DNA of 64,000 bases from Granulosicoccus sp045106475 (GTDB taxonomy: Bacteria; Pseudomonadota; Gammaproteobacteria; Granulosicoccales; Granulosicoccaceae): positions 1 through 64,000 of the forward strand of contig JBGCEO010000068.1 of NCBI GenBank assembly GCA_045106475.1. The letters are read 5' to 3'. Each line of letters opens with the position of its first letter. Position 1 is the stretch's first letter. Of this stretch, positions 53,951-63,843 are shown piece after piece. Below the pieces are notes generated by a model. The model was not told where the DNA came from and ran no database searches. It saw only the letters and a program-made list of their open reading frames with translations. The position numbers and the translations under genes were made by a program.

Positions 53951-55315
53951 TTGAGTGCACCACTTTGGGATCGCTGTCTATCGCAACTCGAAACAGAGCT
54001 GTCTGATCAACAATTGAATACGTGGATCAGACCACTTCAAGCTCAGCTGGAGAATGAGCAACTTAACATCCTTGCACCAAACCGGTTTGTCCTGGACATG
54101 GTGCAAAGCAGCTTTTTCGCACGCATACAGGAAATAGCCACAGCGTTGTCCGAACCAAACCCTGTTTTGGTTAAGTTGGTTATTGGCACCGGATTGTTAG
54201 CTAACGCACCAGGTATCCCCAAAAATAAGTTGGGACAGGCACCTGCCCATTCCCAGGTTGCCAAGCCACACGTGGTGAAACCTGATACTGAGTACAATTC
54301 GAATTTGAAGCCGCAGTTCAGCTTCAACACACTCGTAGAAGGCAAAAGCAATCAGCTGGGCCGAGCAGCCGCTCTTCAAATCGGCACAAGCCCGGGTACC
54401 GCTTACAACCCCTACCTGATTTATGGGGCTTCCGGTTTAGGTAAGACGCATCTTATGCAGGCCATCGGTAATGAAATTGTGGCCAATAAGCCTGATGCAA
54501 AGGTGAAATACATTAACTCTGAGCGCTACGTCGCTGACATGGTCAGTGCGCTGCAACACGGAAAAATGAATGAGTTCAAATCGTTCTATAGAGGACTGGA
54601 TGCTCTTCTGATAGACGATGTGCAGTTTTTTGCCGGTAAGGATCAAACGCAGGAGGAGTTCTTCCACAACTTTAATGCGCTGTTCGAAGGCAATCAACAG
54701 ATCGTCCTCACCTGCGATCGATACCCCAAAGAAGTTAATGGTTTGGAAGAACGACTTAAAACCAGATTTGGCTGGGGTCTGTCTGTTGCCATAGAGCCAC
54801 CGGAATTAGAGATGCGCGTCGCCATTCTTAACAGCAAGGCGGAGCAAAGCGGCGTGATTCTGCCATCTGAGGTCAGCTTTTTTATTGCCAAGCGCATCCG
54901 CAGCAATGTGCGTGAGCTTGAAGGTGCTTTGAAGAGAGTCATTGCAAACTCACAACTGATTGGCAAACCCATCACTCTTGAGTTTGCCAGAGAAGCGCTT
55001 GCCGATCTTCTTGCCGTGCAAGCTAAGACCGTCACTATAGAGAATATTCAGAAAACCGTGGCCGAGTACTATAAGATCCGGCTGGCAGACATGTCTGGTA
55101 AGAGCCGATCAAGATCGATAGCACGACCTCGGCAGCTGGCCATGGCGCTGGCCAAGGATCTAACCAGTAAAAGTCTGCCTGAGATTGGCCAGTCATTTGG
55201 CGGGCGTGACCACACGACGGTCCTGCACGCCTGTCGTAAAATAGCTGAACTGAAAGAGTCCGATGATGGTATTACAGAAGATTACAGTAACCTGCTTAGG
55301 ACACTATCAAGTTAG
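53951..55315 (+). CDS. dnaA: Chromosomal replication initiator DnaA
   Basis: A 454-residue initiator. I place the start at the TTG at 53951 (LSAPLWDRCLSQLE aligns with the E. coli N-terminus VSLSLWQQCL), with GGAG 9 bases before it; a TTG at 53936 is an alternative. Domain I is at residues 1-85, then a linker, then the AAA+ domain with YGASGLGKTHLMQAIGN and LLIDDVQFFAGK, and the C-terminal DNA-binding domain with SFGGRDHTTVLHACRKI, which reads DnaA boxes. A non-ATG start is common for dnaA and keeps expression low. Confidence 0.97.
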   Translation: MSAPLWDRCLSQLETELSDQQLNTWIRPLQAQLENEQLNILAPNRFVLDMVQSSFFARIQEIATALSEPNPVLVKLVIGTGLLANAPGIPKNKLGQAPAHSQVAKPHVVKPDTEYNSNLKPQFSFNTLVEGKSNQLGRAAALQIGTSPGTAYNPYLIYGASGLGKTHLMQAIGNEIVANKPDAKVKYINSERYVADMVSALQHGKMNEFKSFYRGLDALLIDDVQFFAGKDQTQEEFFHNFNALFEGNQQIVLTCDRYPKEVNGLEERLKTRFGWGLSVAIEPPELEMRVAILNSKAEQSGVILPSEVSFFIAKRIRSNVRELEGALKRVIANSQLIGKPITLEFAREALADLLAVQAKTVTIENIQKTVAEYYKIRLADMSGKSRSRSIARPRQLAMALAKDLTSKSLPEIGQSFGGRDHTTVLHACRKIAELKESDDGITEDYSNLLRTLSS

Positions 55316-55547
55316 TCTAAAAACCTGTGGATAACATGCAAGCTAAAAGTGGATTAATCTAGAGTGTATAAGTTATCCACAATCTGACCACAGGTATAAC
55401 AATCGGCTCAAGGCTAGATATACAGAGCTGAAAAATCAAATAAGTAATTGATTTTAAATAGATTTTAAGGGTTATCCACAGACTAGTTATTCAGTAATAG
55501 TAGTCATAATAGAAAGAATATATAAACAAACACTTTTTTTAACTGCC
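55316..55547. other. Probable replication origin (oriC-like) between dnaA and dnaN
   Basis: A 232-base AT-rich gap with three perfect DnaA boxes: TGTGGATAA at 55326-55334 (minus orientation), TTATCCACA at 55373-55381 and at 55472-55480. Between the second and third boxes lies an AT-rich run with two ATTTTAA-type elements (about 55430-55470), and a further AT-rich stretch follows to the dnaN start; either could be the unwinding element. The coding-strand switch next to it and the absence of boxes in the rpmH-dnaA gap favour this as oriC. An autoregulatory DnaA cluster for dnaN is the alternative. Confidence 0.75.
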
Positions 55548-56654
55548 ATGAAATTCAGTACACAACGAGAAACACTGCTGTCTCCACTCCAGCATGTGGT
55601 CGGTGCTGTCGAGAGACGGCAGACCTCCCCTATTCTGGGAAATGTGTTGATTGAAGCGGACAATGATCATCTGATAATCACCGCGTCTGATTCAGAAATT
55701 GAAATGCAGGCAAAAGTGGATATCCATATAGATCAAACTGGTGCTACCACTGTGCCTGCTCGTAAGTTACTGGAAATATGCAAACATCTTCCAGATTCAG
55801 CGAGAGTCGATTTTGACAATGTTGGAGACAAGGTTGTTTTTAAATCCGGCCGCAGTAAATTTACTTTAGCGACCCTCTCGGCAGAAGAGTTTCCAAAAGT
55901 GGAAGAGCTTGATTCTCCGCAGCGTGTCGTTCTCACTGCAAACGTCCTCCATCAGTGTATTCGCAATACAGCGTTTTCAATGGCTCAGCAAGACGTTCGA
56001 TTTTACCTAAATGGCATGTTGCTTGAGATTGGTGCAGAACGACTATCTTGTGTAGCAACCGACGGGCATCGACTCGCCTATTCACAATGCACTACAGACG
56101 CTGAACCTGAAACCCCAGTCAGAGCTATCATTCCACGCAAGAGCGTCAACGAGTTGCTTCGTCTGTTAAGCGGTGTTGAACCTACCGACGAAGTCACGCT
56201 GCTCATCACAGCTCAACACCTGCAAATTCAAGTGGGACAAGTCCGGCTCAGCACAAAACTAATCGATGGTCGCTTTCCAGATTACAACCGGGTTATACCC
56301 TTGGATGGAAACAAAGAACTACTAATTGACTGCCACTCGCTTAAGCAATCTCTGACTCGAGCATCAGTGCTTTCCAATGAAAAATACCGGGGTGTTCGTA
56401 TCGCTCTGAAAACTGGCACTTTGACAATTTCCAGTAATAATCCAGATCAGGAAGAAGCAATAGATGAACTGGAAGTTGATTACTCTGGAGATTCTGCGGA
56501 AATAGGTTTCAATGTTACCTACCTGTTGGATGTTCTAAATTCGTTGGATACTGACAACGCTCGTATCCTGCTGAAGGATGGCAATAGCAGTGCTTTGATT
56601 ACCCCGGAGACTACCAACGACAGCAAATATGTTGTCATGCCTATGCGTCTGTGA
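55548..56654 (+). CDS. dnaN: DNA polymerase III beta sliding clamp
   Basis: A 368-residue clamp with three similar domains: LLSPLQHVVGAVERRQTSPILGNVL at the start, LSCVATDGHRLAYSQ in the second domain and the C-terminal KYVVMPMRL, which is nearly universal. It rings DNA to hold the polymerase and many repair enzymes. Its TGA overlaps the GTG start of recF (GTGA), so the two genes are coupled. Confidence 0.98.
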   Translation: MKFSTQRETLLSPLQHVVGAVERRQTSPILGNVLIEADNDHLIITASDSEIEMQAKVDIHIDQTGATTVPARKLLEICKHLPDSARVDFDNVGDKVVFKSGRSKFTLATLSAEEFPKVEELDSPQRVVLTANVLHQCIRNTAFSMAQQDVRFYLNGMLLEIGAERLSCVATDGHRLAYSQCTTDAEPETPVRAIIPRKSVNELLRLLSGVEPTDEVTLLITAQHLQIQVGQVRLSTKLIDGRFPDYNRVIPLDGNKELLIDCHSLKQSLTRASVLSNEKYRGVRIALKTGTLTISSNNPDQEEAIDELEVDYSGDSAEIGFNVTYLLDVLNSLDTDNARILLKDGNSSALITPETTNDSKYVVMPMRL

Positions 56655-57727
56655 TTCTAACGCGGCTGGATATATCCAGTTTTCGCAATGTAGACGAGGC
56701 TTCACTCTCTCCCCACCCTAGCCTAAATCTGCTCACTGGAAACAACGGATCGGGTAAAAGCAGTGTGTTGGAAGCAATACAATGTCTTTCAACCGGACAC
56801 TCTTTCAGGACTAGAAGAGCTCGAGAGCTCATAAGTCGTAATGCCAGTGCATTTACTCTCACTGCCCTTTTCAATGACCCTGCTTCGAAACGCGAGCATA
56901 GAACCGGGCTATGTAAGCAGCGCGATGGCTCGGTAGATCTGAGACTGGATTTTGAAGAAATACAAAGTATTGCAGAGGTAACCCGGCTTTTGCCGGTCAA
57001 ATCCCTTACTCCTGATAGCCATCGCCTGATTCAAGAAGGACCTGACGAACGACGTCAATTTCTCGATTGGGGAGTGTTCCACATGGAACACCACTATTTT
57101 GATACCTGGCGACAATTCAAAAGATCGTTATCACAACGTAACCAGCTGCTTCGCGATTTAGCTCCGGATGCTGATTTAAGGACCTGGGACGCCATTTTTG
57201 TAGAAAACGCGAAACTACTTGACGCCTACAGACGCGCCTACGTGGAGAAATTGCGCGTAGCTCTTGATCATCGTTTGATAGCGCTGGATGCCAAGTTCCA
57301 CGTGGAACTCCAATATAGGCCCGGCTGGTCAGCTGATTTTGATTTGGAGGAGTTGATGGTCAAAAATCTGGACTATCACCGAAGAATGAAAACAACGACA
57401 GATGGACCTCATCGTGCTGAATTAGCTATTCAGTCCGATAAAGTTTCAGCTAGGCAAGTGTTGTCCAGAGGTCAGCAGAAGGTGCTGGTATATTTACTTC
57501 ATCTGGCTCAACTAGATCTGTTAAAGGATGGACAGAGGCGTCAAGCTATTGTGCTATGTGATGATCTGACATCCGAACTCGATGTAGAACACTCCCAGCG
57601 TTTGATTCAGCAATTGGTTGATTTACAGGGCCAGGTGTTTGTCTCAGGTGTCAATTTGGATGTTCTGAAACAACAGGATCATTCGGGTTATCTGATTGAG
57701 CACGGCGTGGTTAAAAAGGTAGTATAA
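56651..57727 (+). CDS. recF: Recombination protein RecF
   Basis: A 358-residue SMC-like ATPase starting at a GTG. Walker A is LTGNNGSGKSSVLEAIQCL, the signature is VSARQVLSRGQQKVLVYLLHLAQ, and Walker B is VLCDDLTSELD. It helps load RecA at gaps. Two parS-like palindromes lie within its coding sequence. It sits in the standard dnaN-recF-gyrB order. Confidence 0.96.
   Translation: MILTRLDISSFRNVDEASLSPHPSLNLLTGNNGSGKSSVLEAIQCLSTGHSFRTRRARELISRNASAFTLTALFNDPASKREHRTGLCKQRDGSVDLRLDFEEIQSIAEVTRLLPVKSLTPDSHRLIQEGPDERRQFLDWGVFHMEHHYFDTWRQFKRSLSQRNQLLRDLAPDADLRTWDAIFVENAKLLDAYRRAYVEKLRVALDHRLIALDAKFHVELQYRPGWSADFDLEELMVKNLDYHRRMKTTTDGPHRAELAIQSDKVSARQVLSRGQQKVLVYLLHLAQLDLLKDGQRRQAIVLCDDLTSELDVEHSQRLIQQLVDLQGQVFVSGVNLDVLKQQDHSGYLIEHGVVKKVV
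57075..57090. promoter_or_regulatory. parS-like ParB-binding site 1 (inside recF)
   Basis: TGTTCCACATGGAACA differs by one central base from the parS palindrome TGTTCCACGTGGAACA known from Pseudomonas. The palindrome extends to 18 bases with the flanking G and C. Confidence 0.65.
57295..57308. promoter_or_regulatory. parS site 2 (inside recF)
   Basis: GTTCCACGTGGAAC is a perfect 14-base palindrome identical to the core parS site of gammaproteobacterial ParB systems. It lies 204 bases after site 1 and about 1.8 kb from the oriC-like region. Confidence 0.85.
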
Positions 57728-57757
57728 TTGCAGGGTTACGCTAAGCAGATAGGCCGA

Positions 57758-60169
57758 ATGAGCGATAATCCAAGTTACGATTCCTCCAATATCAAAGTCC
57801 TGAAAGGGCTTGATGCTGTTCGTAAACGTCCGGGCATGTACATCGGTGATACCGATGACGGGACGGGTTTGCATCACATGGTCTTCGAGGTTGTAGACAA
57901 CTCGATAGACGAGGCGCTGGCAGGTCATTGCAGCGCCATCAATGTCATTATTCACACGGATGAATCAGTCAGCGTCTCGGATGATGGCCGAGGCATACCA
58001 GTGGACACCCATAAAGAAGAAGGGCGTTCAGCGGCAGAGGTCATCATGACCGTTTTGCATGCCGGTGGTAAGTTCGATGACAACTCCTACAAGGTTTCCG
58101 GTGGCTTGCACGGTGTAGGTGTATCCGTCGTGAACGCTCTGAGCGAATGGCTGAAACTGACCATCCACCGCGATGGCTATGTGCATACTCAGGAGTACGC
58201 TGACAGTGAACCTGTAACTGATTTAAAAGCAGGGGAGAAGACTGATAAAACCGGGTCTGAAATACATTTCAAACCCAGTGCAGACACTTTTTCTAATATA
58301 CGTTTTGACTACGATGTACTGTCAAAGCGTCTGAGAGAATTGTCGTTTCTAAACAGCGGAGTGCGCATAATCCTGACTGATAATCGCACTGAACAAACCG
58401 ATACCTTTGAATACGAAGGCGGGATAAGCGCGTTCGTCGATCATCTTAATCGTAAGAAGACAGCCATACACAGTACCGTCATTCATACCTTGGGCAGCAA
58501 AGATGATGTAGCTGTCGAAGTAGCTCTGCAGTGGACAGAAACTTACCAGGAAAACATATTCTGTTTTACCAACAACATTCCCCAACGAGATGGCGGAACG
58601 CACCTGGCCGGATTTAGATCTGCCATGACGCGCACCCTGAATCAGTACATGGAGAACAGTGGTGTAAGCAACAAAGCGAAGGTGTCAGCCACAGGCGACG
58701 ATGCGCGAGAGGGCTTAACTGCCGTCTTGTCAGTCAAGGTACCTGATCCGAAGTTTTCCTCCCAAACCAAAGATAAGTTAGTGTCTTCAGAAGTGAAAGG
58801 CATAGTGGAATCTGTACTCGGTGAGTTCATGCATGACTTCCTGCAAGAGAATCCAAGTGAGGCTCGCGAGATAACGGCAAAAATTGTTGACGCAGCCAGA
58901 GCCAGGGAAGCCGCTCGAAAAGCTCGCGAAATGACGCGTCGAAAGGGTGCACTGGACATAGCCGGCTTGCCTGGCAAGCTAGCAGATTGTCAGGAAAAAG
59001 ATCCAGCAAAATCAGAGATTTACCTGGTGGAAGGAGATTCAGCAGGTGGATCAGCAAAACAGGGTCGAGATCGTCGCAGACAGGCAATTTTGCCGCTTAA
59101 AGGTAAAATTCTAAATGTAGAAAAGGCAAGATTCGACAAGATGCTGCAGAGTGCAGAGGTGGGTACGCTCATCACTGCATTAGGTTGTGGTATCGGCAGG
59201 GACGAGTTTGACCCGGACAAACTGCGCTATCACTACATTGTGATAATGACTGACGCTGATGTCGATGGCTCACATATACGAACCTTGTTGCTCACTTTTT
59301 TCTATCGACAAATGCCTGAGCTCATTCGTCGCGGCCATATCTACATTGCGCAACCGCCGCTGTATAAGGTTAAAAAAGGCAAGCAAGAACGCTATGTAAA
59401 AGATGATGCCGAATTGAATGCCTACCTGCTACAGCTGGCACTTGATGGTGCCCGATTGCACGTCAATGCAGATGCTCCTACTATCAGCGAAACAGGCTTC
59501 GAATCCCTCGCTCAGGAGTATATGCGGGTAGGCTTGTTGATGAACAGAATGGAAAGGCGTTTCAATCGAGATGTACTGGAAGCCATTCTTAACCAAACAC
59601 CTTTGTCCATAGAAGATCTAAGCGATGTGGGTAAGGTCGAGAACTATGCAACACAACTTGTCTCTACGCTGAATGAAGACTTGTCTGAAACTTCGCAATA
59701 CAAAGCCAATCCCATAGAGATAGACGCGCAGCATGGTGTTCAACTGCTAAGGAGAGTTCATGGCAACGACAAGGAAATCATTCTGGATCCGGGCTTTTTT
59801 AAATCACCGGACTATCGCAGCTTAGCGAAGCTTGCCGAAAAGCTGGATGGCATGTTGGGCGAGGGCGCTTACGTCGCGCGAGGCGACAGAGATCTGCCAG
59901 TAGCAAATTTCAAAGAGGCTATGGACTGGTTGATTGCAGAGTCCAAGCGTGGTCTTACCATCCAGCGTTACAAAGGTCTGGGCGAGATGAATCCCGATCA
60001 GCTTTGGGAAACCACCATGGATCCTGAAGCTCGCCGTATGTTGCAGGTAAGCATCGAAGACGCAATAGCAGCAGACGAGGTTTTCGATACGCTGATGGGC
60101 GATCAGGTAGAACCCAGACGAGATTTTATTGAACGAAATGCACTGTCGGTAGCCAACCTTGACGTATAG
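57758..60169 (+). CDS. gyrB: DNA gyrase subunit B
   Basis: An 803-residue subunit from the ATG at 57758 (MSDNPSYDSSNIKVLKGLD); a TTG ten codons upstream abuts the recF stop. The GHKL ATPase domain has VRKRPGMYIGDTDDGTGLHH and HAGGKFDDNSYKVSGGLHGVG; the TOPRIM domain has LVEGDSAGGSAKQGRDR and MTDADVDGSHIRTLL; the C-terminus ends with GDQVEPRRDFIERNAL. The length and the ~165-residue insert before the last domain are those of the gammaproteobacterial form. It supplies ATP for supercoiling with GyrA. Confidence 0.97.
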   Translation: MSDNPSYDSSNIKVLKGLDAVRKRPGMYIGDTDDGTGLHHMVFEVVDNSIDEALAGHCSAINVIIHTDESVSVSDDGRGIPVDTHKEEGRSAAEVIMTVLHAGGKFDDNSYKVSGGLHGVGVSVVNALSEWLKLTIHRDGYVHTQEYADSEPVTDLKAGEKTDKTGSEIHFKPSADTFSNIRFDYDVLSKRLRELSFLNSGVRIILTDNRTEQTDTFEYEGGISAFVDHLNRKKTAIHSTVIHTLGSKDDVAVEVALQWTETYQENIFCFTNNIPQRDGGTHLAGFRSAMTRTLNQYMENSGVSNKAKVSATGDDAREGLTAVLSVKVPDPKFSSQTKDKLVSSEVKGIVESVLGEFMHDFLQENPSEAREITAKIVDAARAREAARKAREMTRRKGALDIAGLPGKLADCQEKDPAKSEIYLVEGDSAGGSAKQGRDRRRQAILPLKGKILNVEKARFDKMLQSAEVGTLITALGCGIGRDEFDPDKLRYHYIVIMTDADVDGSHIRTLLLTFFYRQMPELIRRGHIYIAQPPLYKVKKGKQERYVKDDAELNAYLLQLALDGARLHVNADAPTISETGFESLAQEYMRVGLLMNRMERRFNRDVLEAILNQTPLSIEDLSDVGKVENYATQLVSTLNEDLSETSQYKANPIEIDAQHGVQLLRRVHGNDKEIILDPGFFKSPDYRSLAKLAEKLDGMLGEGAYVARGDRDLPVANFKEAMDWLIAESKRGLTIQRYKGLGEMNPDQLWETTMDPEARRMLQVSIEDAIAADEVFDTLMGDQVEPRRDFIERNALSVANLDV

Positions 60170-60180
60170 GACACTTGCTT

Positions 60181-62211
60181 ATGTCTGATAACACATTCGT
60201 TCGCAGACCGGATTTTTCAGCAATCAACGTTGATGAAATAGAAGCCACAGTAGATCGCTTGCTTGCTGATTGCCGAGAGGTCGTAAAAACAGTATCTGCG
60301 CAGCAAGAACCAGATTGGGATTCTCTGATGCAGCCACTGGGTGAGGTGCACAATGCACTGAGTCTCTATTGGTCTCCTATCAGCCACTTGAACTCTGTGA
60401 TGAACAACGACGCACTCAGAGAAGTCTATAACCGCTGTTTGCCAAAATTTAGCGCCTACTACACAGAACTGGGACAAAATAGCAATCTCTTTAATGCAAC
60501 CTTGACCCTAAAAAATAATGCCGAATACGCATCACTAAGTGCTGAACAGCAACAGCAGATAAAACATGAGCTAAGGGATTTTGAGCTAGGTGGTGTATCG
60601 CTTGATGAGAGCGCCAAAAAGCGATTTGGAGAAATAGCTCTGGCCTTGTCTAAATTGACAACAGAATTCTCAGATAACGTCATGGACGCAACCAATGCCT
60701 GGGAAAAGCTGATAGATGATGCCAATGATCTAGATGGCTTACCTGACTCGGCTATTGCCGCAGCTAAACAAAGAGCACAAGCAAAAGACCAGGATGGTTA
60801 TCTGCTGAATCTTGAGTTCCCGTGCTATATGGCAATTATGATGTTTGCCAACAATCGAGTGTTACGAGAAGAGCTTTATACCGCCTACTGCACGCGAGCG
60901 TCTGATCAGGGCCCCCATGGCGGTGAATTCGATAACACGGATCGGATCAATTCGATCCTGAAGTTGCGGGCCGAGAAAGCAGCTTTATTGGGTTATGAGT
61001 CATTCGCACATTTATCGGTGGTGCCTAAGATGGTAGACACCCCACAGCAAGTATTGGACTTTCTCCAAGATTTAGCGCGTAGAGCTTATCCAATCGCAAA
61101 AGAAGAATTTGCTGAATTAGAAAGGTTTGCTCAAATGAACCTGGATATGAAAAACATGCAGGCATGGGATGTCGCTTATGTCAGTGATCGTCTCAAGAAG
61201 AAGCAATACGATGTATCGGATGAAGAGCTCAAACCCTATTTTCCTGCGAGTAAAGCAGTGCCCGGGATGTTCAATGTAGTGGGTAAGTTGTTTGGACTGG
61301 ATATAAAACCTGTCAAGGACGCCGATGTCTATCATTCAGACGTACAGCTGTATGGCATCACAGACAAACAGGGCAGACCCAGAGGTGAATTCTATCTGGA
61401 CAACTATGCGCGTGAAAACAAACGTGGTGGTGCCTGGATGGATGTGTGTGCATCTCGGCAACGAGTCGGAAATGCTATACAGCAACCCATCGCCTACCTG
61501 ACTTGCAATCTCACTCCACCTGTCGGAGACGATCCGGCATTGTTGACTCACATGGAGGTAACTACGTTGTTCCATGAGTTCGGGCATGGCTTGCATCATA
61601 TGCTCACCCAAGTGGAAACGGCTGGAGTGTCTGGTATCAGTGGCGTTGAATGGGATGCCGTCGAACTACCCAGTCAATTCCTGGAAAACTGGTGCTGGGA
61701 GAGAGAATCGATTGATCTGATCAGTGGTCATTATCAAACGGGCGAGGCTCTACCGGATGCATTGCTGGAGAAGATGCGCAATGCAAGAAACTTTCAATCC
61801 GCCATGCAGTTGGTCAGGCAACTGGAGTTTGCTCTGTTTGACATGCAACTACACCTTAATTCATCGCCGGATTCAGCAGCAGATGTTCAATCGACAATAA
61901 ACACCATCAGGGAGCAGGTATCGGTCATTCCAGCGCCGTCATTTAATCGCTTCCAGCACGGCTTCTCACACATATTTGCTGGTGGATACAGCGCTGGTTA
62001 CTTTAGCTATAAATGGGCAGAGGTGTTGTCAGCGGATGCATTTTCTCGATTTGAAGAAGAAGGCATATTCAATGAGCAAACAGGTCAGGATTTCCTGGAA
62101 AATGTTCTGGAAGTAGGTGGATCCCGAGATGCAATGAGTTCTTTTAAAGCATTCAGGGGTAGGGAGCCGAAGGTTGACGCCTTGTTGAGGCAAGCAGGCC
62201 TCGCAGCTTAA
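60181..62211 (+). CDS. prlC: Oligopeptidase A, M3 family
   Basis: A 676-residue zinc peptidase from the ATG at 60181. The zinc motif HEFGHGLHHML lies in the C-terminal half, with a downstream Glu-containing helix (SGVEWDAVELPSQFLENW). GEFYLDNYARENKRGGAWMD and AGGYSAGYFSYKWAEVLSADAF are typical of PrlC/OpdA. It degrades short peptides, including signal peptide fragments, in the cytoplasm. It starts 11 bases after the gyrB stop. Confidence 0.95.
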   Translation: MSDNTFVRRPDFSAINVDEIEATVDRLLADCREVVKTVSAQQEPDWDSLMQPLGEVHNALSLYWSPISHLNSVMNNDALREVYNRCLPKFSAYYTELGQNSNLFNATLTLKNNAEYASLSAEQQQQIKHELRDFELGGVSLDESAKKRFGEIALALSKLTTEFSDNVMDATNAWEKLIDDANDLDGLPDSAIAAAKQRAQAKDQDGYLLNLEFPCYMAIMMFANNRVLREELYTAYCTRASDQGPHGGEFDNTDRINSILKLRAEKAALLGYESFAHLSVVPKMVDTPQQVLDFLQDLARRAYPIAKEEFAELERFAQMNLDMKNMQAWDVAYVSDRLKKKQYDVSDEELKPYFPASKAVPGMFNVVGKLFGLDIKPVKDADVYHSDVQLYGITDKQGRPRGEFYLDNYARENKRGGAWMDVCASRQRVGNAIQQPIAYLTCNLTPPVGDDPALLTHMEVTTLFHEFGHGLHHMLTQVETAGVSGISGVEWDAVELPSQFLENWCWERESIDLISGHYQTGEALPDALLEKMRNARNFQSAMQLVRQLEFALFDMQLHLNSSPDSAADVQSTINTIREQVSVIPAPSFNRFQHGFSHIFAGGYSAGYFSYKWAEVLSADAFSRFEEEGIFNEQTGQDFLENVLEVGGSRDAMSSFKAFRGREPKVDALLRQAGLAA

Positions 62212-62252
62212 AAGCACAGAGGTTCAGACATACACCGAGAACCGAGCGGCTC

Positions 62253-63710
62253 ATGAAATATAAGGATCTACGGGATTTCATAGCGGGGCTTGAGTCGCGC
62301 GGTGAATTGCTGCGCATCAAGAAAACGGTTGATCCCAATCTGGAGATAACCGAGGTGTGTGACAGGACCTTGCGAGCCAAAGGGCCAGCCTTGTTGTTCG
62401 AAAACCCAGCCAATTCGAACATTCCATTACTCGGTAACCTGTTTGGTACACCGGAGCGCGTGGCAATGGGTATGGGTGAAGACTCAGTGGAGGCTCTGCG
62501 AGAAATAGGTAAATTGCTGGCCTTCTTAAAAGAACCAGATCCACCTAAAGGTCTTAAGGATGCGTGGAACACGTTGCCAATATTCAAGAAAGTTCTCGAT
62601 ATGGCGCCAAAGACTACTCGCAATGCCGCTTGTCAGCAGGAGCAGTGGGATTCGGTAGATTTATCGCGCCTGCCAGTTCAGACGTGTTGGCCAGGTGATG
62701 CTGGCCCCTTGATAACCTGGGGTTTGGTCATCACCAAAGGTCCACATAAAAAGCGTCAAAACATGGGCATCTATCGCCAACAGGTGATAGCACCGAACAA
62801 GACCATCATGCGCTGGTTGAGTCATAGAGGTGGGGCACTGGATTTTCGCGAATGGCAGCAAACCCATCCCGGTGAACCGTTTCCGGTAGCGGTTGTACTG
62901 GGCGCTGACCCGGCAACAATCCTGGGCGCTGTCACTCCTGTACCCGATACATTATCAGAGCACGCCTTTGCGGGCTTGCTGCGTGGCGAGCGTACTCTGC
63001 TGACCAAGGCTTTGCTGTCAGATCTGCAGGTGCCTGCTTCAGCAGAATTTGTCCTTGAAGGCTACCTGTATCCAGATCAACAGGCAGAAGAGGGTCCTTT
63101 TGGGGATCACACCGGTTATTACAACGAAGTAGATCAATTTCCGGTTTTCACGATAGAGAAGGTCACGCATCGCAGCGACCCCATCTATCATTCCACGTAT
63201 ACGGGTCGACCGCCTGATGAACCGGCGATACTGGGTGTGGCGCTCAACGAAGTGTTTGTCCCCATTTTACAAAAACAGTTTCCGGAAATAAGCGATTTCT
63301 ATCTTCCTCCAGAGGGCTGCTCCTACCGTATGGCAGTAGTCAGCATGAAGAAGCAATATCCAGGTCATGCCAAGCGGGTGATGATGGGTGTATGGTCGTT
63401 TTTACGTCAATTCATGTACACGAAATTTGTCATCGTGGTTGATGACGATATAAATGCTCGATCCTGGGAAGATGTTATCTGGGCAATTACTACGCGGATG
63501 GACCCGTCTCGTGATACCACGCTAATCGACAATACTCCCATCGATTATCTGGATTTTGCGTCTCCAGTGTCCGGATTGGGATCTAAAATGGGAATGGATG
63601 CAACCAACAAGCTCCCAGGGGAAACCAACAGAGAGTGGGGTGAACCCATTCAAATGTCAGAGGATGTTAAGAGACGAGTAGATGCAATGTGGTCGGAATT
63701 AGGTTTGTAG
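62253..63710 (+). CDS. ubiD: Prenylated-FMN-dependent UbiD decarboxylase
   Basis: A 485-residue protein with the UbiD layout: YKDLRDFIAGLESRGELLRI at the start, ITWGLVITKGPHKKRQNMGIYRQQVI with the prFMN and Mn2+ site region, EGPFGDHTGYYNEVDQFPVF with the catalytic Glu, and KFVIVVDDDINARSWEDVIWAITTRMDPSRD near the C-terminus. It decarboxylates 3-polyprenyl-4-hydroxybenzoate in ubiquinone synthesis and needs UbiX to make prFMN. No ubiX is in the window. Confidence 0.95.
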   Translation: MKYKDLRDFIAGLESRGELLRIKKTVDPNLEITEVCDRTLRAKGPALLFENPANSNIPLLGNLFGTPERVAMGMGEDSVEALREIGKLLAFLKEPDPPKGLKDAWNTLPIFKKVLDMAPKTTRNAACQQEQWDSVDLSRLPVQTCWPGDAGPLITWGLVITKGPHKKRQNMGIYRQQVIAPNKTIMRWLSHRGGALDFREWQQTHPGEPFPVAVVLGADPATILGAVTPVPDTLSEHAFAGLLRGERTLLTKALLSDLQVPASAEFVLEGYLYPDQQAEEGPFGDHTGYYNEVDQFPVFTIEKVTHRSDPIYHSTYTGRPPDEPAILGVALNEVFVPILQKQFPEISDFYLPPEGCSYRMAVVSMKKQYPGHAKRVMMGVWSFLRQFMYTKFVIVVDDDINARSWEDVIWAITTRMDPSRDTTLIDNTPIDYLDFASPVSGLGSKMGMDATNKLPGETNREWGEPIQMSEDVKRRVDAMWSELGL

Positions 63711-63843
63711 CGAACCTGAAATCAATGCCTTAGCTCATTAAAACAATCTGTCAAGAATATCTTTAACGATTTGTTGAGTTTTCGCATCTTAAGTGTCGTA
63801 CCATGGCGTGGCGCAAAGACGCAGAACGCTTTAGAGGGCTTAG

